From positions 1 through 35,265 of the forward strand of contig LUYE01000035.1 of the NCBI GenBank assembly GCA_001602645.1: a stretch of 35,265 bases of DNA, read 5' to 3'. The position numbers were made by a program, and so were the translations under genes. How positions within the stretch are numbered: the stretch's first letter is position 1; each line of letters opens with the position of its first letter. Source of the stretch: Methanosarcinales archaeon Methan_01. GTDB lineage: Archaea > Halobacteriota > Methanosarcinia > Methanotrichales > Methanotrichaceae. Positions 31,815 to 35,265 of the stretch are shown piece by piece. The notes below the pieces were generated by a model. That model worked only from the letters and a program-made list of their open reading frames with translations, was not told the origin of the DNA and did no database searches.

Positions 31815-32810
31815 TCACTCTTTCTTCAGCCAGGGCATCATCGACCGGAGCTCCGCGCCCACCTCTTCGATGAGATGCTCGGACTCCATCCTCTCCAGAG
31901 CCCTCTTGACGGGAAGGCCGGCCTGGCTCTCCAGGATCCACTCTCGGGCGAACTCGCCGGTCTGGATCTCCGTCAGGATCTCCCACATCGCCTCCCTCGA
32001 CTTCTCGTTGATGATCCGGTCGCCCCGGGTGAGGCCGCCGTACTCGGCGGTGTTGGAGACGTTCTCCCACATTCTCATCAGGCCTCCCTCGTGGATCAGG
32101 TCGACGATCAGCTTCAGCTCGTGGCAGGCCTCGAAGTAGGCGATCTCGGGCTGGTAGCCCGCCGCGACGAGGGTCTCGAAGGACGCCTTGACGAGCTCGG
32201 TGACCCCGCCGCAGAGGTCGACCTGCTCCCCGAAGAGGTCGGTCTCCGTCTCCTCCCGGAAGGTCGTCGTCAGGACGCCGGCCCGGGTCCCGCCGATCCC
32301 CTTGGCGTAGGCCATCGCCTTATCGAAGGCCGTTCCGGAATAGTCCTGCTGGATGGCGACGAGGCAGGGGGTCCCTATCCCCTCGACGTACGTCCTCCGG
32401 ACCAGGTCCCCGGGCCCCTTCGGCGCCACCATGTAGACGTCGACGTTCTCGGGGGGTATGATCTGGGAGAAGTGGATGTTGAAGCCGTGGGAGAAGCCGA
32501 GGGCGTTCCCCTCCTCCAGGTTCGGCTCGATATCCTTCTTGTAAACTATCGGGTGAATCTCGTCGGGAAGGAGGATCTGGATCATCTCCGCCTCCTTCGC
32601 CGCCTCCGCCGCCGTCGTCACCCTGATCCCGTCCGCCTCCGCCCTCTTCCAGGCCCTCGATCCCGGGACGTCCGCCGCGACGACCTCGAGCCCCGAGTCC
32701 TGGAGGTTCTGGGCCTGGGCGTGCCCCTGGCTTCCGTATCCGATGATGGCGATCGTCTTCTCCTTCAGAACGCCCAGGTCGGCGTCCCCGTCGTGGTATA
32801 TCTTTGCCAT
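31815..32810 (-). CDS. ilvC: Ketol-acid reductoisomerase
   Basis: A 331-residue class I enzyme. It isomerises and reduces acetolactate or acetohydroxybutyrate to dihydroxy acids with NAD(P)H, the second step of valine and isoleucine synthesis. The dinucleotide motif [20 protein letters not shown] lies at residues 24-43. The Mg-binding and knotted helical domain is present ([33 protein letters not shown] and [16 protein letters not shown]). The length is the usual class I length. It has GGAGG nine bases before its ATG and its own TATA box at 32864, and is separated from ilvN by a stem-loop. Expression can therefore differ from ilvBN. Confidence 0.97.
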   Translation of the reverse strand: MAKIYHDGDADLGVLKEKTIAIIGYGSQGHAQAQNLQDSGLEVVAADVPGSRAWKRAEADGIRVTTAAEAAKEAEMIQILLPDEIHPIVYKKDIEPNLEEGNALGFSHGFNIHFSQIIPPENVDVYMVAPKGPGDLVRRTYVEGIGTPCLVAIQQDYSGTAFDKAMAYAKGIGGTRAGVLTTTFREETETDLFGEQVDLCGGVTELVKASFETLVAAGYQPEIAYFEACHELKLIVDLIHEGGLMRMWENVSNTAEYGGLTRGDRIINEKSREAMWEILTEIQTGEFAREWILESQAGLPVKRALERMESEHLIEEVGAELRSMMPWLKKE

Positions 32811-32863
32811 TTCCTAAGTCCTCCCTACCTTGAGAAGTCCTCTTCTGAGAACCCATTAAGCAT

Positions 32864-32873
32864 TAAATATAAA
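32864..32873 (-). promoter_or_regulatory. TATA box for ilvC
   Basis: Minus-strand TTTATATTTA, about 55 bases upstream of the ATG. It predicts a leader of about 30 bases containing GGAGG. Confidence 0.6.
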
Positions 32874-32922
32874 CTTGATCTGGTTGATGATCTGTTTTGT
32901 CGGCCTCGGGCGAAGCCTTCTC

Positions 32923-32967
32923 TTCGGCCCGGTCCGATCGGGTGGGATCGGATGAGGCCGGGCCGAA
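32923..32967. other. Two-part stem-loop between ilvN and ilvC
   Basis: The outer stem is a perfect 10 bases: TTCGGCCCGG with CCGGGCCGAA. The inner stem is a perfect 7 bases: TCCGATC with GATCGGA, loop of six and a five-base bulge. It starts four bases after the ilvN stop on the minus strand. No T-run follows. It probably acts as a transcript end, processing or stabilising structure. Confidence 0.65.
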
Positions 32968-32971
32968 CCGA

Positions 32972-33469
32972 TCAGGGGTTCACCACCTTCGCTCCCCTGA
33001 CCATCGAGACCCTCCCGGTCCGGGCCATCTCCTTGATCCCGAACTGACGGAGGAGCCGGACCATCGCCTCCACCTTGTCCTGGCTCCCCGTCACCTCGAT
33101 TATCATCGATCGAGGAGATACGTCGATGATCTTGGCTCGGAAGACGCTGACGATCTGCATGATCTCGCTTCTGTCCTCCTTCTTCGCCGCGACCTTTATC
33201 ATCACCAGCTCCCGCTCCACCGACTCCGCAGGGTCGAGCTCGCTGACCCGGATGACGTTTATCAGCTTGTTCAGCTGCTTTGTCACCTGCTCGAGGACGA
33301 CCTCGTCTCCGTCGACGGTGATCGTCATCCTGGAGTAGTCGGGGTTGTCCGTCGCCCCGACGGTGAGGCTGTCGATGTTGAAGCCGCGCCTGCTGAAGAG
33401 ACCCGCTATCCTCACCAGGACGCCGGGCCTGTTCTCGACGATGAGGGCTATGGTGTGCAGCACTTTCAC
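32972..33469 (-). CDS. ilvN: Acetolactate synthase regulatory subunit
   Basis: A 165-residue regulatory subunit. An N-terminal ACT domain (VENRPGVLVRIAGLFSRRGFNIDSLTVG, residues 9-36) carries the usual valine-binding glycine and asparagine positions. It is followed by NPDYSRMTITV and a second ACT-like half from about residue 80, where VSPRSMIIEVTG is typical of the IlvN C-terminal domain. It binds IlvB and confers valine feedback. The start overlaps the ilvB stop by four bases, consistent with coupled synthesis of the two subunits. Confidence 0.96.
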   Translation of the reverse strand: MKVLHTIALIVENRPGVLVRIAGLFSRRGFNIDSLTVGATDNPDYSRMTITVDGDEVVLEQVTKQLNKLINVIRVSELDPAESVERELVMIKVAAKKEDRSEIMQIVSVFRAKIIDVSPRSMIIEVTGSQDKVEAMVRLLRQFGIKEMARTGRVSMVRGAKVVNP

Positions 33470-35208
33470 CCCTCCAGCTCCAGAATCTCCGTCGCGGCCG
33501 GTACTGCATACGACTTTTGGAGCCCCCCAGGCTGGTCAGCCTTCTCCAGCTCCAGGATCTCGCTCAGGGAGGCCCCAGCCGGGACCATCGGCGAGACCTT
33601 CTCGTCGGGGGATATTATGACGTCGACGACGGTAACCACCTCTGAATCGATCGCCTCCGCCAGGACCCCCTCCAGCTCCGAGGGCTTCGTCGCCCGCAGG
33701 CCTAGGGCTCCGTAGGCTTCGGCGACCTTGACGAAGTCGGGGACTCGGTGGAGGGTGGTGCTCGAGAACCTCTTCTCGTAGAAGAGGTCCTGCCACTGCC
33801 GGACCATCCCCAGGACGCCGTTGTTGAGGATGATCACCTTGACGGGGACCTCGTTGACGACGGCCGTCGCCAGCTCCTGGATGTTCATCTGGAAGCTCCC
33901 GTCCCCTGCTATGTCGAAGACCTCCGCGTCCGGGCAGCCGAGCTTCGCCCCGATCGCCGCAGGAAAACCGTACCCCATCGTCCCCAGGCCCCCGGAGGAT
34001 ATGAACCTCCGGGGATCCTTGTGGGTGAAGAACTGGGCTGCCCACATCTGGTTCTGGCCCACCTCCGTCACTATGACCGCCTCGGGACAGAGCTCGTAGA
34101 GGGTCTCCAGGACCGCCTGCGGCTTGATCGTCTCGGAGTCCTTGGCATAGCCGAGGGGATGGTCGCCCTTCCATCCCGAGATCTTGTCGTTCCAGGGGCT
34201 CCAGGGCTTATCCTCGACGGCCTTGGCGAGCTCGGCCAGGGCCGACTTCGCGTCGCCGACGACCGGTATGTCGACTCTGACGTTTTTTCCGATCTCGGCG
34301 GGGTCGACGTCGACGTGGATCACCCTCGCCTGGGGGGCGAAGCTCGCCACCTTGCCGGTGACCCGGTCGTCGAACCGGGCGCCCACCGCCAAAATGAGGT
34401 CTGCCTCCTGGATCGCGTAGTTGGCGTACTTCGTCCCGTGCATCCCGAGCATCCCCAGGGAGAGGGGATGGTCCTCGGGGAAGCAGCCGATCCCCATCAG
34501 GGTCGTCGTCACCGGGGCCTTGATCCTCTCAGAAAGCCGGAGGAGCTCCCGATGGCCGTCGGAGTACTTGACGCCGCCTCCCACGTAGATGACGGGCCGT
34601 TCCGCCTCCATCAGGGCTGCCGCCGCCTTCTTGATCTGGAGGTGGTGGACCTTCAGGTTGGGGTTGTAGCCCGGGAGGTTGATCTCGGGATACTTGAACT
34701 CCAGCTCGTTGACGGTGACGTCCCGGGGAAGGTCGATGAGGACGGGGCCGGGCCTTCCGGTCCTCGCGATGTAGAACGCCTCCCTGAAGACCCGGGGGAT
34801 CTCCTTAGCATCCTTGACGAGGTAGCTGTGCTTGGTCACCGGCATCGTAATCCCGGTGATGTCCGCCTCCTGGAAGGCGTCCTTTCCGATGAGGTCCGTC
34901 GAGACCTGGCCGGTCATCGCCACCATCGGCACCGAGTCCATGTAGGCGGTGGCTATACCCGTCACCAGGTTCGTGGCGCCGGGGCCCGAGGTCGCAAGGC
35001 ATACTCCGACTCGGCCCGTCGCCCTGGCGTATCCGTCGGCGGCGTGGGCTGCCGCCTGCTCGTGCCTGACGAGAATGTGCCTGATATCAGAATCGTAAAT
35101 GGCGTCATAGAGGGGCAGAAGCACCCCGCCCGGAAGCCCGAAGATGATCTCGACCCCCTCGAGCTTCAGGCACTCCAGGATGGCTTCGGCCCCGCTCATC
35201 TTACCCAT
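33466..35208 (-). CDS. ilvB: Acetolactate synthase catalytic subunit
   Basis: A 580-residue thiamine diphosphate enzyme that condenses two pyruvates, or pyruvate with 2-oxobutyrate. The catalytic glutamate is in LVRHEQAAAHAADGYARATG, near residue 50. The FAD region is around RFDDRVTGKV. The thiamine-diphosphate motif GDGSFQMNIQELATAVVNEVPVKVIILNN is near residues 434-462, and the C-terminal VVDVIISPDEKVSPMVPAGASLSEI segment closes the active site. The first residues MGKMSGAEAILECLK fit the family start. The stop of the preceding gene is one base before its ATG. First complete gene of the ilv operon in the window. Confidence 0.97.
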   Translation of the reverse strand: MGKMSGAEAILECLKLEGVEIIFGLPGGVLLPLYDAIYDSDIRHILVRHEQAAAHAADGYARATGRVGVCLATSGPGATNLVTGIATAYMDSVPMVAMTGQVSTDLIGKDAFQEADITGITMPVTKHSYLVKDAKEIPRVFREAFYIARTGRPGPVLIDLPRDVTVNELEFKYPEINLPGYNPNLKVHHLQIKKAAAALMEAERPVIYVGGGVKYSDGHRELLRLSERIKAPVTTTLMGIGCFPEDHPLSLGMLGMHGTKYANYAIQEADLILAVGARFDDRVTGKVASFAPQARVIHVDVDPAEIGKNVRVDIPVVGDAKSALAELAKAVEDKPWSPWNDKISGWKGDHPLGYAKDSETIKPQAVLETLYELCPEAVIVTEVGQNQMWAAQFFTHKDPRRFISSGGLGTMGYGFPAAIGAKLGCPDAEVFDIAGDGSFQMNIQELATAVVNEVPVKVIILNNGVLGMVRQWQDLFYEKRFSSTTLHRVPDFVKVAEAYGALGLRATKPSELEGVLAEAIDSEVVTVVDVIISPDEKVSPMVPAGASLSEILELEKADQPGGLQKSYAVPAATEILELEG

Positions 35209-35265
35209 CTATCCGTCCTCCTCAAGTTGCATCAGCCTGTTGATCCCTTCCAAGACGGCCTCCAC
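35209..35265 (-). CDS. C-terminal end of an upstream operon gene, probably LeuA/CimA-type synthase (partial)
   Basis: Only the last 18 codons are in the window (VEAVLEGINRLMQLEEDG, then TAG). The A-V-x-x-x-I-N-R pattern is like the end of 2-isopropylmalate/citramalate synthase regulatory domains, which commonly precede ilvB in methanogens. The fragment is too short for certainty. The stop sits one base before the ilvB ATG, so the genes are co-translated. Confidence 0.5.
   Translation of the reverse strand: MEAVLEGINRLMQLEEDG

Noticed and set aside
31875-33047. Plus-strand open frame of 390 codons
   Set aside because: Antisense to ilvC and ilvN, both certain. It is a composition artefact.
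1-35265. CRISPR array
   Set aside because: No run of short identical repeats with regular unique spacers is present. The four long repeats at 25629-29032 are much longer and separated by genes.

Overview
The window looks like a chromosomal segment of a methanogenic archaeon, most likely Methanotrichaceae (Methanothrix/Methanocrinis type). That placement is inference. It rests on an FmdE-family protein, a CooC-type ATPase, a TrmB-family regulator, a VLRF1/Vms1-like release factor, an archaeal Ogg2 glycosylase, a tRNA-Arg with a canonical bulge-helix-bulge intron, TATA-box promoters with several apparently leaderless genes, many TTG/GTG starts, and secreted substrate-binding proteins carrying dockerin-like calcium loops.

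Layout. 1-1060: a complete but inactivated insertion sequence with an in-frame stop in its DDE transposase. 1244-2146: a secreted DNRLRE-like protein. 2984-4255: the first dockerin-bearing substrate-binding protein, followed by a decayed ABC-2 permease. 4987-6406: Ogg2 and FmdE-like proteins. 6851-9383: a metal-type ABC uptake operon (ATPase, permease, binding protein), then a decayed Opp/Dpp-type ATPase. 9895-16752: a corrinoid/iron-chelate type uptake locus with two more dockerin-bearing binding proteins on the minus strand. On the plus strand it has a fourth binding protein, one FecCD permease, one ATPase and a CooC-like nickel-insertion ATPase. 16860-21461: a TrmB regulator divergent from an exporter-like operon (S-layer-type NEW3/CARDB protein, ATPase, ABC-2 permease, frameshifted GNAT), with a perfect palindrome at the shared promoter. 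21482-25558: LRV-repeat protein, VLRF1, tRNA-Arg, a PyrK/NfnA-type flavoprotein and small disrupted genes.

25559-29520 is the most unusual part. Four direct copies of a GC-rich repeat of about 350-390 bp recur at about 1 kb spacing (core starts 25724, 26727, 27689, 28754). They alternate with small toxin-antitoxin-like gene pairs: hicB-hicA, hicA-hicB on the other strand, then a BECR-like/DUF2283 pair. An hsdM remnant follows the last copy. The repeats are not coding, because indels between copies change frame. The arrangement resembles a cassette array.

29640-31717 is a sharply AT-rich island. It carries a minimal nucleotidyltransferase (GS...DFD...D) translationally coupled to a 484-residue protein with a C-X8-C-X2-C-X7-C cluster that I do not recognise. 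This is a candidate undescribed toxin-antitoxin or defence pair. The window ends in the branched-chain amino acid operon on the minus strand: the end of an upstream gene, then ilvB, ilvN, and ilvC, which has its own promoter.

At least seven genes are decayed or interrupted, so the segment is either eroding or contains some assembly errors. Those sites are flagged individually.
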